Counted from the first letter of the stretch, positions 23,728-33,346 are shown. The stretch: 64,000 nucleotides of DNA from Henckelia pumila (GCF_033568475.1 NW_027331831.1:12028001-12092000); one strand, 5' to 3'. Notes: a model not told the origin generated them from the sequence alone. A program made the numbers and translations.

Positions 23728-23883
23728 GGTTCACCTAAGGTATGACTCTCACTATCAAAATCTCAATATTTCATAACTTTTATTGATGATTATTCAATAA
23801 AGGTATGGATTTATTTTCTGCAAACAAAGGATGAAGCCTTTAACAAATTTGTTGAATGGAAAATCTTGATAGAGAATCAAACA

Positions 23884-24010
23884 GGATGGCGTGATCCTGG
23901 ATTCATTCATACCAGTTTTCTGAAGGATTTATGGCCCAATTCTTTGTGCGTTCTATTTATAAATTTGATTCATGACATGCTTTTAGTTTTCGCCATGTTC
24001 GTAAGTACAC
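23884..24010 (+). pseudogene. PAP exon 7 fragment, copy 1
   Basis: Matches 45271 onward of the PAP gene: most of exon 7 (reading GWRDPGFIHTSFLKDLWPNS) and the start of intron 7. It begins inside the exon, fused to Copia integrase sequence with the shared bases GGA at the join. Similarity to PAP ends near GTAAGTACAC. Non-functional. Confidence 0.88.
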
Positions 24011-24079
24011 TAAAATAAAAGAACCTAGCATGGAACACACAAATCAACATCATAATGGACTATAATTGATCTTGACGAC

Positions 24080-24235
24080 AACGAAAATTTTTGTTTGTGA
24101 TTGCACCAGTAGCATGAAACACAAATCAACATCAAAATGGACTAGACAAAAGCACCAGTAGCATGGAACACAAAACAAAAGCACCAGTAGCATGAAACAC
24201 AAATCAACATCTAAATGGACTAGACAAAAGTAAGT
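24080..24235. repeat. Short tandem repeats of a 50 bp phrase
   Basis: Units of the form GCACCAGTAGCATGAAACAC plus AAATCAACATCAAAATGGAC recur three to four times. The same array, slightly different, is at about 33720-33850. Confidence 0.7.
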
Positions 24236-24237
24236 AC

Positions 24238-24693
24238 CTAATAGAGGAGGAGGAGGAGGAGGGGATCCAGTTTCAGTGACCAAGCCGTCACAGCATTCGA
24301 AAGCTTCCACCCTCCTTTGATATTGTTGAGGAACAATACCGATTGACGCGTCTTCTCACGGAAGGATCTTTTGGATTGGAAAAAAGGCCTCCTCCCCTCC
24401 TCGTACTTTCTCCATTGAGCATTCAACTTAAGCTTCTTTTCTTTCATGGTTTTGGCCTCCTCCAGAAGTTCTGTCCACCATAACTGTTTTTCCGCCTCCT
24501 CAACTCCCATAAGTATAGTAGCCTTCTCCACTAGATGTAAAGCTACTAAAGCACTGCAATAGGTCCTGAAAAGGCCTACCATTTCAGAAAGTAACGGATC
24601 TTTTACCCCAAGAATCCAAGGTTGTTCTTCACGGTCTCCCATGGCCGTGGCCTTCCTCACCGGTTGGAGAGAGAATGTCGCATGTTTTCCCAT
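24238..24693 (-). CDS. Unrecognised 151 aa protein, copy 1
   Basis: I do not recognise this protein. From the ATG at 24693 (MGKHATFSLQ) it runs 151 aa. The middle (about residues 55-115) is helical and charged, rich in E, K and R with EKATILMG, WWTELLEEAK and KLNAQWRKYEEG, and there is no signal peptide. An open frame extends upstream to 24894 but that extension is in a different frame in the second copy, so I chose the ATG conserved in both. The second copy (33860-34306) is also open and over 90% identical by eye. Two open copies suggest coding constraint or only recent duplication. It could be an exon of a larger gene or a captured gene piece. Confidence 0.4.
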   Translation of the reverse strand: MGKHATFSLQPVRKATAMGDREEQPWILGVKDPLLSEMVGLFRTYCSALVALHLVEKATILMGVEEAEKQLWWTELLEEAKTMKEKKLKLNAQWRKYEEGRRPFFQSKRSFREKTRQSVLFLNNIKGGWKLSNAVTAWSLKLDPLLLLLLY

Positions 24694-25139
24694 AAGCAGG
24701 GGAGGGATCTCAGGGAATTGTCTGGGAAATTCGATAATGGGTGGGGTTTGGGGTGGTGGTGGAGGCCATGGAAGAAAAGTCGAAAGTTTGAAAAGAAATC
24801 GAACACCCCAAAAAACATTTCTCCGCCCTCTTCGCTCCTCTTCGCTTTGTTGTGACCTCAAGAAATAAACACGCATATATGTTTGAACTTTCATCGATGG
24901 GTGTGCTGTGACGCCGAGAAAAAAAAAAGATTTAGAGTTTCATAGTTCGTCGATGGCGTGCCCATTCTCTGAAATTTGTGAAAATAGGAATGAAACAAAT
25001 TTTGAAGAGAAAAAGGAGATGATTATATTTGGCAATTTTTTATTGGTAATTTAAGTTTAATTTGGTACTCAAATATTTAATTGTTTGTGATAATAGCAAA
25101 TCTCATTTTTTTTAATGGCCCAAAATCTAAATCCGAATC

Positions 25140-25558
25140 TAGCTTGTAAATTTTTTTTATTTTCTTTAAAAGCCTCTTTATTATTCTTCTTTTTTTTAAA
25201 AAAAATTATATATTTTTTATTAAATTGTTCCACTCAGAAGAATCATGTTGTTCAAATTGAGTCAACTACCTGTTTTTTTTTTGTTTATTAAATATAATTT
25301 TCATGTCTAACTATGTATACGGTTGATGTTTTTATTTTTAATAATTGATTATGATTTTGGTCTATGGAAGTTTAAAATTTTGTGATTTGTTTATTTACAT
25401 TTGATTATAATTTTTCATTGCTCAGTGTGTTTTGTGGACAGGATTTGGAAGGGATTTGGTGTGATTTGGATTTGTAAATACTGTTTTGGTGTTTGGCAAA
25501 ATGGAATTTTAAAACGAGATTGATATTTGATAGGATTTCATTTAACTAACTGAAATCC
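25140..25558. repeat. Segmental duplicate D2 (partial) with start of a DNA element
   Basis: Matches 34740-35160 closely, and more distantly 10600-10870. After TTTTTCATTGCT it carries the left end of the DNA element also seen at 35028 (CAGTGTGTTTTGTGGACAGG). It runs directly into GC-rich element copy b. Confidence 0.8.
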
Positions 25559-25755
25559 TAGGGATGGCAATTTTACCCGCGGGTTTGGGTATCCGCGGGG
25601 AAAAGCCAAAATGGGGCAGGTTTGGAGGAGTATTTTCGGGTATGGGTTCGGGTTCGGAGATTTTTAAAAATCCCCGAAATATATTGGGACGGCGGGTATG
25701 GGGATGGGGATACGGCGGGTATGGGGATGTTATCCCCATCCCCGAACCCGCCCCG

Positions 25756-25830
<75 letters not shown>

Positions 25831-26282
25831 TTTTAATTATCAAATTTTATTAAATATAAAATATTATTAAAAAATTAAAATTAAAAGTATTATTATTATT
25901 TCATTTATATATGTATTTGTATACATTATATATAATACATCCGTTTATGATAACGTAGTTTTTTTATAAAATAAAAATATTATTTGAATTTTCATTCATG
26001 TTACGTACACATATAAAGTATTTATATTAGTCTATATATATATATATATATATATATTATTTATTTTGATAAATTTAGAAACAATATATAATCTTAATAA
26101 ATTTTTGATACATAGTATTTTATTTAAAATAATAATTTTGATTTATAGAAATATTTTGTATTTAAAATATTTTTATTAATTTTAAAAGTTAATATTATAA
26201 TAAAAAATTTGACCCAAAATATTTTAGATATTTTATTATAAAATTGAATAATAATTTTTATATTCTTATATAATAAAATTTA

Positions 26283-26324
<42 letters not shown>
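25559..26324. mobile_element. GC-rich-ended element, copy b, left part
   Basis: Starts TAGGGATGGCAATTTTACC inside the D2 DNA element, with the AAT microsatellite at 25757-25830 and the AT array from about 26286. The pararetrovirus fossil separates it from its right part at 33112-33346. Its left flank equals that of copy c and its right flank equals that of copy a. Confidence 0.85.
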
Positions 26325-26325
<1 letters not shown>

Positions 26326-27214
26326 CAAATAATATGATGGTTCCTTTGAAAGGACACCACAAAGCTAGAAATATATATATTAAAGCTTAAAATGGTTCCT
26401 AATGAAAGGAATCCAATGATTATATATATATATATATATATAGTGCGGAATTTAAATGCTGGAATTTAAATATAGTGGGTTTTATAACACCACTGATATA
26501 TACATATATGTATATATTGCTGGAATTTAAATTGCATAAATTAAAAGCTGGAATTTAAACGTCTCAGATAATATTATGGTTCCTCCAGTTTCTGATACAT
26601 ATAATCAAAGATTATATGCAGAGCATACTTTTGCAAAGAACACCACGAATATTAACGGACTCGTTAGGCGGTAGAACCGACCATATAATATTTATAGATA
26701 TAAGTATACATAAATATATATATATATATATAGATATATAATATATTTATATAGTGCTTAGGCGGTAGAACCGTCCATGTAATATATTTATATAGGTATT
26801 TTAATAAATAATATAAATAACACAAGAATAATAATAATTAAAACTTCATTACAAACCTTGGAATTTGTACAACACTTGGAATCTTCAAATATTTACAACT
26901 TTCTTCAAGATTCTTGAAGAACTTGATGCATAATATAAACAAGTTTTTAAAGGTATTTAGAAGGTTGAAGGGATCAAAAAGGTTTTATGAAGAACAAGGA
27001 TGAAGAAAGAAAGAGAAGAAAAGAAAAGGTTTTGAAGAAAGGTTGAGGGAATTTGGAAGAGGGGTTTGAGAGGAATTTAGAAGTGTTGGAGTGTTTTTAA
27101 GTATCTCCAATTTTTTCAAGTGGTTTAGAATGGGGTGATGAGTGGTTATTTATAGGCAAAGTAAAGAGGTGGAATAATATAATATATTATATTATATTAT
27201 TTTATATTATTTTC

Positions 27215-27249
<35 letters not shown>

Positions 27250-27330
27250 CAATATTTACAACTTCTAATACAAGAAATAAAAATATACAATTCATAAAGC
27301 AAAATTTATTTTTCACTGTCTTCGCCTTGG
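26325..27330 (-). promoter_or_regulatory. Probable intergenic/leader region of the pararetrovirus fossil
   Basis: Contains CTATAAATAA on the minus strand (27146-27155), about 180 nt after the last stop, in the position expected for a pregenomic RNA promoter. About 550 nt further on is GTATCAGA (minus strand of 26591-26598), an 8 nt match to the usual tRNA-Met primer site TGGTATCAGAGC. Short direct repeats occur: ATGGTTCCT three times (26337, 26392, 26576), GCTGGAATTTAAA three times (26458, 26519, 26547) and TTAGGCGGTAGAACCG twice (26664, 26758). A T-run lies at about 27217-27243. Only the layout makes this convincing, because each signal alone is weak. Confidence 0.5.
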
Positions 27331-29619
27331 TCATCGATCAAGCATTTCTTGTATGAATTCTTCTAAATCGGAATCCACCTCTTCATGTTCATCACTGTTA
27401 TAGGGATTTGCCTCGTAACAGACATCTTCTTTATCTTGTACGTGTGGTATCAAGATCTTGAATTTGTTTGGCCCAAAAATTTGGGTTAGGTATGTTTCCG
27501 AGATTAATCTGTAATCTGACCAGTTGACTAGGTAATTGTATGGGCGTGCTCCGAGCATTTCATAAAATTCATGGCATTCAATATGATTGTATCTCAGATT
27601 TTCTATTGGGAATTTGTATCTTCCTCCAACAGCACTATCTATAAATATTCTGTGTCTCGCTGGTTTTATTGCAAACCCTTTTATTTTAGGAACTGAAGAA
27701 AACACTTGGAAAAGTTGAGTTTTTTGGTTTTTTAAATATGTTGCTTTGTGATATTCATTTAAAACCAATTTAGTTCTATCTCCCAATGATTCTAGTTGAG
27801 AGATATTACTAAATCTAAAAGTACGGACTACTCCGAAGTCCATAAGACGACCAATAGTCATTTTTGAATGGTCATAAATAGTTAAATCAAGCTCGACTGT
27901 TAATAGTCCCATAGTCTCGATTTTTTCACTGTTTTCAAAATAATATTCATTGAGATCTTGCCAAATGGAAAGTCCGGGAATAGGACTTGTGGCTGCTGAG
28001 GCTATGAAATCTTGGATCTCAATTATATCTGAAAAGAAGCTATCAACAAGTTTATATTGTATAACAGTTTTTAATTCAGGTTCGAAAGAAAAAAGTGGGT
28101 TTAGGGTATCTTGGGTTTTTAATATCAATCTGGTTTTTAGATGTTTTTCAGGGATGATTTGTTTTTCATAATTTCCTTGGGCAAAAAGGGAATTATTTTG
28201 GGATTTTAAGTATTGGTTCTTTTCATTGAGTTCAGAATATTTTTGGTTCAAAATTTCAAGTTCTTCACTCAATGATTCAATCTCTTTTTCAAGAGTCGAT
28301 ACCTTTTGGGAAGTATCTTGAGTGTGTGATGTGGATGCACAATCTGTGCTGGCTAAAGGATTTTCACAAATTTTTTCTTTACATCCTGGCTGGATATAAA
28401 AATTTAAACCAATGGTTTTTCTGCAAGCAGCTAATGCTTCGCTGTAAGAATAATATCCTTTATATAAAGGATTAGGGTAATTTTTTATATTTTTGGCTAT
28501 TGCTTTCCATTCATGAAACATTCCTAGAATATTTCCAGAAAAAATTACATAATGGCTGAAATTTATTCTTGGAGGATTGTTACTAATTCCACAATTTTCT
28601 CCAATCATAAAATAATTTGTCAAAGCATTACAAACTTGGAGTTTTGCTGTTCTTTGGTTATCCAAATTCCAAATATTATCCAATATATTTTGCTGAAAAT
28701 GATTTACGTGTTGTCCAAGACGTAAATTAAATTTATTTTGCTGAAAAATAGGTAATCTAATATCGCAGAATTGAATGAAATTACCTCTTCTACCTGGTTG
28801 GTAAGGTTCGGCAGTTTCCAATGATCTCATAATTCCTTGGAAAGGAGCTGTGTAAGGTTTTTGCTTTTTTGAAGGAATCCAATTTTTTGGATTGCTGTGC
28901 TGGTCTTTCATCTGTAAATCATTTTTCAAATGATCATTGCTGGTTTCAATATTTTTGTTATTTCTAATTACATTAATACTATTTTTATAAATTGAACAAG
29001 CTTTAATCAGATTTACATTTCTAAGTTTAGGTTTTTCTAAGAAATCAAAATTTAATTTTTTATGATTAATTTCAAAAGCTATGGAATCATTATTTACTAT
29101 ATACGGGGTAATTAAATTAATAAAAGGTGTTCCTAAGATTACAGTGTGGTGGATATCATTAACAAGAATGAAAGCAGTTTTTATATAAACACCATTTTTT
29201 ACTATCGAAGCTTCTGTTTTAGAATTTACATTTAATCTTGAATTATTAGCAGTAGATAATTTTTCATGAGTTTTTTTATGGAATTTTTTAGGCACAATTT
29301 CTGATTTTATGCAATTTAAATCTGCACCAGTATCAAAAAGAGCTATAGTATTAATTTCAAATTTTTCTGAGAAAACGATTTTTATTTTTAAGAAATATTT
29401 TTTAGAAGTTATTTCTCTTAATACAAAAAGAAAATCCTCTGGAACTTTTTCAATGTTTTGAATATCTTGTGTTTCTTCTTCAGTTTCAGAAATATTGTCG
29501 GTATTAATATTTTGAAGAATTAATTTTATTGCATCAGTATTTTGAACTTGATTTTCTTTTAATTCTTTTATTTCTAATTTAATTTCTTTTATCTCTCTTT
29601 GTATATCTTGAATGGACAC
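27331..29619 (-). CDS. Pararetrovirus fossil: aspartic protease and viroplasmin protein
   Basis: 762 aa open frame. Residues 1-40 are a coiled coil. A retroviral-type aspartic protease lies around residue 93 (ALFDTGADLNC) with the later ILGTPF strand near residue 166. Around residues 355-410 is a caulimovirid viroplasmin/transactivator fold (HYVIFSGN, then WKAIAKNI, then YKGYYSYSEALAA). Residues about 436-480 are a strong coiled coil. The C-terminal third is unassigned and ends acidic. The viroplasmin family forms inclusion bodies and, in caulimoviruses, allows ribosomes to reinitiate on later frames. Having protease and viroplasmin in one frame with no reverse transcriptase between or after them is unusual to my knowledge. 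Confidence 0.8.
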   Translation of the reverse strand: MSIQDIQREIKEIKLEIKELKENQVQNTDAIKLILQNINTDNISETEEETQDIQNIEKVPEDFLFVLREITSKKYFLKIKIVFSEKFEINTIALFDTGADLNCIKSEIVPKKFHKKTHEKLSTANNSRLNVNSKTEASIVKNGVYIKTAFILVNDIHHTVILGTPFINLITPYIVNNDSIAFEINHKKLNFDFLEKPKLRNVNLIKACSIYKNSINVIRNNKNIETSNDHLKNDLQMKDQHSNPKNWIPSKKQKPYTAPFQGIMRSLETAEPYQPGRRGNFIQFCDIRLPIFQQNKFNLRLGQHVNHFQQNILDNIWNLDNQRTAKLQVCNALTNYFMIGENCGISNNPPRINFSHYVIFSGNILGMFHEWKAIAKNIKNYPNPLYKGYYSYSEALAACRKTIGLNFYIQPGCKEKICENPLASTDCASTSHTQDTSQKVSTLEKEIESLSEELEILNQKYSELNEKNQYLKSQNNSLFAQGNYEKQIIPEKHLKTRLILKTQDTLNPLFSFEPELKTVIQYKLVDSFFSDIIEIQDFIASAATSPIPGLSIWQDLNEYYFENSEKIETMGLLTVELDLTIYDHSKMTIGRLMDFGVVRTFRFSNISQLESLGDRTKLVLNEYHKATYLKNQKTQLFQVFSSVPKIKGFAIKPARHRIFIDSAVGGRYKFPIENLRYNHIECHEFYEMLGARPYNYLVNWSDYRLISETYLTQIFGPNKFKILIPHVQDKEDVCYEANPYNSDEHEEVDSDLEEFIQEMLDR

Positions 29620-32132
29620 ATTTTTATTTTAATTTTCTTATCTAAAATATTAGTTAAGTCGTAAGCTTTCTTAGTAGTACTTGGTAAAATTTTATTTTCT
29701 TCTTTTCCTTTTAATGTTTTTAGAATTTTTTCTAAATAGTCTTTTTGAATATTTGGATCATCAATATTTTTTAAAACATCTAGAAGAAGTACTTGATCTT
29801 TTGAAAGCATATTAATTTGATTTTCAGATTCTTCACTAGTTGTGATTAAATCATCAATTTGTAAACATTCATCATGATTAGAATTTTCAAATTCTGTATC
29901 TTTATCAAAGGAATCTATTAAAAGATTAGATATTTTATCTAAAATTTCTTCACTTAATTTTAATTCATTTAGTTTTTTGTTTAATCTACAATAATTTGCT
30001 GTATGACCTGTTTTATGACATCTATAGCATTCAATATCTTTAAAGGGTGTTTTTTGTTTAGAATTGTCTGGTTTTTTCAAAGGTTTTCTGTAAATTCTTT
30101 TATATGGTTTTTTATAATATTCTTCTTTTGGTTTATCAAAATTCTTTTGGGTTTTCTTAAAAGGTTTTTTATTTGAGTTTTTAAAGGTTTCTTGACAATC
30201 TCCTATGCATTTTGAAGAAGATGGTTTATTGGTATTTATATCGAATTGTTTACAAAAAGTTCCTAACTCTTGTTTTGTTCTTTTCATTTCCCATTTTAAA
30301 TGTTTTTGTAATTTTAAATCTTGACAGATTTTTAATCCTTCTTGTTGAGTTAAACTTATTAATTGTCCATAAGTAAAATCTTCATAAGATATTATATGGT
30401 TATTGTTAGTTTCTCTAATTTTATTTCTTACCTTTTCTCCTAAGAGAGTGGGTAATCCTGCAAGAAATTTTTCTTTCCAAAAAGGTTGATTAGAGTCTTC
30501 TCTTAACATTATTCTTGTTAAGAAAGTATTTTTATACCATTGAAAATCACTTAATTTTTTACATTTTAAATTTGATAGTAATTCTGAGTTTTTATCTTTT
30601 AAATGTGTAGGATCACCAATAAAATGTAAAGAAATTGTTAAGATTAAAGTTGCTACAGCATCTTGTTGAGGATTACCATTTTCATCAAGAACTGGTATTC
30701 CTTCTTCATCTGTTTTTATAGAATTTAAAATTTCTTCTTGTTGTTGGTTTGTGAGATAATAATCCCACCATCCTTTTATTTGACCAGAGAATCCTGCTAT
30801 GAGGAGTTCTGCAATGGTTTTATCATGAGTCCCAATCTGGGTTTTATAAGCATTTGCAGCCATAGTCATTTGTTGTAAAAGACTAAGGATATTATACTCG
30901 GTCATTCCATCTATGTTCCAATCATAGACAGAAGAGGCATTGAAGCGATACTGTGCTAAAGGTTTAACTATTCCAAGATCTGGAGCAGGGATTATTTGTA
31001 ATGGTTGTTGTATGGGTAAATCCCAAGTTATTTTATTAACATTTGTAGGATTTTGAAATTGTTCTAAAGCTTCACTAATATCAGATTCATTATTTAAAAC
31101 ATTTACTCTTAGATTAGATATTGGGGTATCAGGGGCTACAAGATCTGTTGGTTCATTGGAGCTACTAGTTGTAGCGGTCATTCTACTCAACTGATCTTGA
31201 ACGGTTTTTATAAATTCAGACTTATTATTTTGAATATTTTTAACACTGGTTTTTGAAATTTGAAATGGTTTAAAAACTGGATTTTTAATATCCATCTTTT
31301 TATGATTTTCAATACTAACTATAGGTTGTTTCTGTAGATGTTTTTCTATTCTATCTAATTGTTTTCCTATGGTATTTAAATTTGTATTTGTAAAATTACT
31401 TTGTTTTATGATATTTTTAATATTATTTTTATCGCTATCTCCTGGAGTTTTTATTGGAATAGCTTCAATTTGTTGATTTTGAATATTTATTTTTATTCCT
31501 TGCAAAGGAGGATGATTTGATTGAATTTTTCGAGAATCAGAAATAGTTTCCCATTCTGTTTCTTTAGTAAGAGGATTTATATTTTTTGAAAAGGGATATT
31601 CTAGGAAATTTTTTGAGGCATATATTTCAAACCAATCAAAGAAAAGTATGTGTATTTTATTTGAATTAACAAATTCATAAAACTGTTTTTGTATAATTTT
31701 TCTAGACTCTAAGAAGTTTTCAAAAAACCATAATCTCTTTTTTAAATTATATTTTGCATAAAAATCATTATGTAGGAAGTTTTTATTTATTTCAAACTCT
31801 TTTTCTATAACATTTAATTCATTAAAATTTTCTGTGATAGAAGAAAATGTAGGGCTAGTAGGTTCTAGATCTTGATTATTATTTTGAGTAGAATAAGTTT
31901 TTATTCTACTGCTGTTATAGACTGGTCTAGGAATTTCTGAAGTATAATCAACATTTCTTATAATTGAATTTGGTATATCTGAAGTGGAATGTCTATGTCT
32001 AGTTTTACAAGGAGTGTTTACTACTGAAGGGATTTGAGAAACTCTACCTAAATCTATAGTATCTGAGGTAGAAGAATTTTCAGATTTGTCACTACTACTT
32101 TTTTCTTTCAAAAGAAATTTTAACTTTTCCAT
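29589..32132 (-). CDS. Pararetrovirus fossil: capsid-like protein with zinc knuckle
   Basis: 847 aa open frame overlapping its neighbours by about 38 and 31 nt. The middle (about residues 390-620) resembles caulimovirid capsid cores, with GWWDYY and a conserved helical stretch before the finger. A CCHC knuckle, CYRCHKTGHTANYC, is near residue 700, preceded by a very Lys-rich basic stretch of the RNA-binding type. Expected role: particle shell and RNA packaging. Confidence 0.8.
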   Translation of the reverse strand: MEKLKFLLKEKSSSDKSENSSTSDTIDLGRVSQIPSVVNTPCKTRHRHSTSDIPNSIIRNVDYTSEIPRPVYNSSRIKTYSTQNNNQDLEPTSPTFSSITENFNELNVIEKEFEINKNFLHNDFYAKYNLKKRLWFFENFLESRKIIQKQFYEFVNSNKIHILFFDWFEIYASKNFLEYPFSKNINPLTKETEWETISDSRKIQSNHPPLQGIKINIQNQQIEAIPIKTPGDSDKNNIKNIIKQSNFTNTNLNTIGKQLDRIEKHLQKQPIVSIENHKKMDIKNPVFKPFQISKTSVKNIQNNKSEFIKTVQDQLSRMTATTSSSNEPTDLVAPDTPISNLRVNVLNNESDISEALEQFQNPTNVNKITWDLPIQQPLQIIPAPDLGIVKPLAQYRFNASSVYDWNIDGMTEYNILSLLQQMTMAANAYKTQIGTHDKTIAELLIAGFSGQIKGWWDYYLTNQQQEEILNSIKTDEEGIPVLDENGNPQQDAVATLILTISLHFIGDPTHLKDKNSELLSNLKCKKLSDFQWYKNTFLTRIMLREDSNQPFWKEKFLAGLPTLLGEKVRNKIRETNNNHIISYEDFTYGQLISLTQQEGLKICQDLKLQKHLKWEMKRTKQELGTFCKQFDINTNKPSSSKCIGDCQETFKNSNKKPFKKTQKNFDKPKEEYYKKPYKRIYRKPLKKPDNSKQKTPFKDIECYRCHKTGHTANYCRLNKKLNELKLSEEILDKISNLLIDSFDKDTEFENSNHDECLQIDDLITTSEESENQINMLSKDQVLLLDVLKNIDDPNIQKDYLEKILKTLKGKEENKILPSTTKKAYDLTNILDKKIKIKMCPFKIYKER

Positions 32133-32958
32133 CTAGATATTGAGTTATTTCTTTTAGTTGGGTATTTGGTTCTGGATCTTCTCTTGGTTCAGGTTTAGCA
32201 ACTCCTTCTAAGACCCATTCTTCTGGTAAATTTATATCACTCCATTGAATTGGTTTGGGGATTACAGTATTAGATCTAGTTAAATCTGTTTGTAATAAAA
32301 GGGTTTCACCTTTTTTACTATGATTTTTTACTTTTGTAGCAAAAGCAGATATCATAGCTTTGTAATGGATTCTAAAAATTATTGCCACTGGAATTGATCC
32401 TTTAAGCATGTTGTAATTGTGAGTTTTTATTTGTAAAACTAAAGATTTTAAAATATTTTTGTCACTTAAAGAAACTGAAAAATTAGGATAACAATCAAAA
32501 GAGATTGGTCCAGTACATAGACTAGATTCAACTGAACTTAGTAAAGAATCTTCAAAATGTGTAAATCTGGCATCTCTTAAAATAGCAAGGATCGAAGTAT
32601 TCAATCCTTCTTTAGTTAAAGGTTTTATTCCTACTTGGACTAATCCAATATGAATATATTTATAATTTTTATCTTTATATTTTTGTAAGGAATTTTGAGA
32701 TAATAACTTGATTGTTTCAAAAGGTTTTGTAAGTTGTATATCTCTTTCTTCAGTTTTAATAGAAAAGTCGGTTTTAAAAAGTTGAAATCTTGAATGCTTA
32801 TAAATTTGATCTTTATTAACTCTAGGGATTTCCCAATTATCTATAGATTTTTCAAAATTTTCTATAATAATTTCTTCAGTATTAATTATCCTTTTAGAAT
32901 CATATGAGCTCGTAGTAACAGAGTTTAAAGAAGTAGATCTACTGAAACTTGAATCCAT
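32095..32958 (-). CDS. Pararetrovirus fossil: 30K-type movement protein
   Basis: 287 aa open frame starting at the first ATG after the leader. It has the core of the 30K movement protein superfamily: YIHIGLVQVGIKPLT, then LRDARF, then SSLCTGPISFDCYPNF followed by VSLSD. Proteins of this family widen plasmodesmata or form tubules for virus movement. First frame of the fossil. Confidence 0.88.
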   Translation of the reverse strand: MDSSFSRSTSLNSVTTSSYDSKRIINTEEIIIENFEKSIDNWEIPRVNKDQIYKHSRFQLFKTDFSIKTEERDIQLTKPFETIKLLSQNSLQKYKDKNYKYIHIGLVQVGIKPLTKEGLNTSILAILRDARFTHFEDSLLSSVESSLCTGPISFDCYPNFSVSLSDKNILKSLVLQIKTHNYNMLKGSIPVAIIFRIHYKAMISAFATKVKNHSKKGETLLLQTDLTRSNTVIPKPIQWSDINLPEEWVLEGVAKPEPREDPEPNTQLKEITQYLDGKVKISFERKK

Positions 32959-33106
32959 ATTTATAAAAATTTTTGTTTTGAAACCTATTTTCTCCCTACA
33001 ATCCCAAGCACTTCGTAGGTTTTACAGCCTTTCACTCGAGGACTTACGACCCAACCCTCTTGGGCAAAAACACTCAGGAGAAACTAAATTTCTCGACTCA
33101 AAATTT

Positions 33107-33111
<5 letters not shown>

Positions 33112-33183
<72 letters not shown>

Positions 33184-33346
33184 GGGGATGGGTATGGGGA
33201 TGGGGACTTGGTCCCCTCGGGGATGGGTATGGAGAATCCCCGATAAGAATTAATAGGGATCGGGGTGGGTATGAGGATCGGTTTTGAATTCGGGGACGGG
33301 AATGGGAGAGGCATCCCCGTCCCAAGTCGCCCCATTGTCATCCCTA
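33112..33346. mobile_element. GC-rich-ended element, copy b, right part
   Basis: AT array (33112-33180), then GGGGATGGGTATGGGGATGG and the right end CATTGTCATCCCTA, followed by GGTTCAC as at copy a. Its right flank is Copia sequence, unlike its left flank. Confidence 0.85.

Larger units (their letters stand above)
20121..23883 (+). mobile_element. Ty1/Copia internal fragment with two nested insertions (fossil)
   Basis: Parts in order: gag of the UBN2 type (about 20.14-20.57 kb), CCHC zinc knuckle CWFCKQEGHYRRDC (20.67 kb), protease with LDSGCTYHM (22.2 kb), GAG-pre-integrase region with LWHKRLGHM (22.6 kb) and the start of integrase (22.78 kb and 23.73-23.88 kb). No LTRs are seen at either side, so this is a captured internal piece. 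It is interrupted by an unclassified element (20869-22208) and by a GC-rich element (22814-23727). Broken, with several breaks. It joins PAP exon 7 sequence at about 23884. Confidence 0.88.
26325..33110 (-). mobile_element. Endogenous pararetrovirus (Caulimoviridae) fossil without a visible reverse transcriptase
   Basis: About 6.8 kb bounded on both sides by AT microsatellite sequence of the GC-rich element copy b. On the minus strand it carries three long open frames that overlap slightly: movement protein (287 aa), capsid-like protein with zinc knuckle (847 aa), and protease plus viroplasmin (762 aa). After them come a TATA-like box (27147-27155), a repeat-rich leader and a weak primer-site match (26591-26598). 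This is the order of a circular caulimovirid genome opened in its leader. No reverse transcriptase or RNase H is seen, so the usual set is not whole. The open frames suggest a recent insertion. Genus is not assigned. Confidence 0.88.

Noticed and set aside
26664-26773. Spaced direct repeats that might suggest a CRISPR-like array
   Set aside because: Only two copies, in a plant nuclear context, within a pararetrovirus leader. No array structure.
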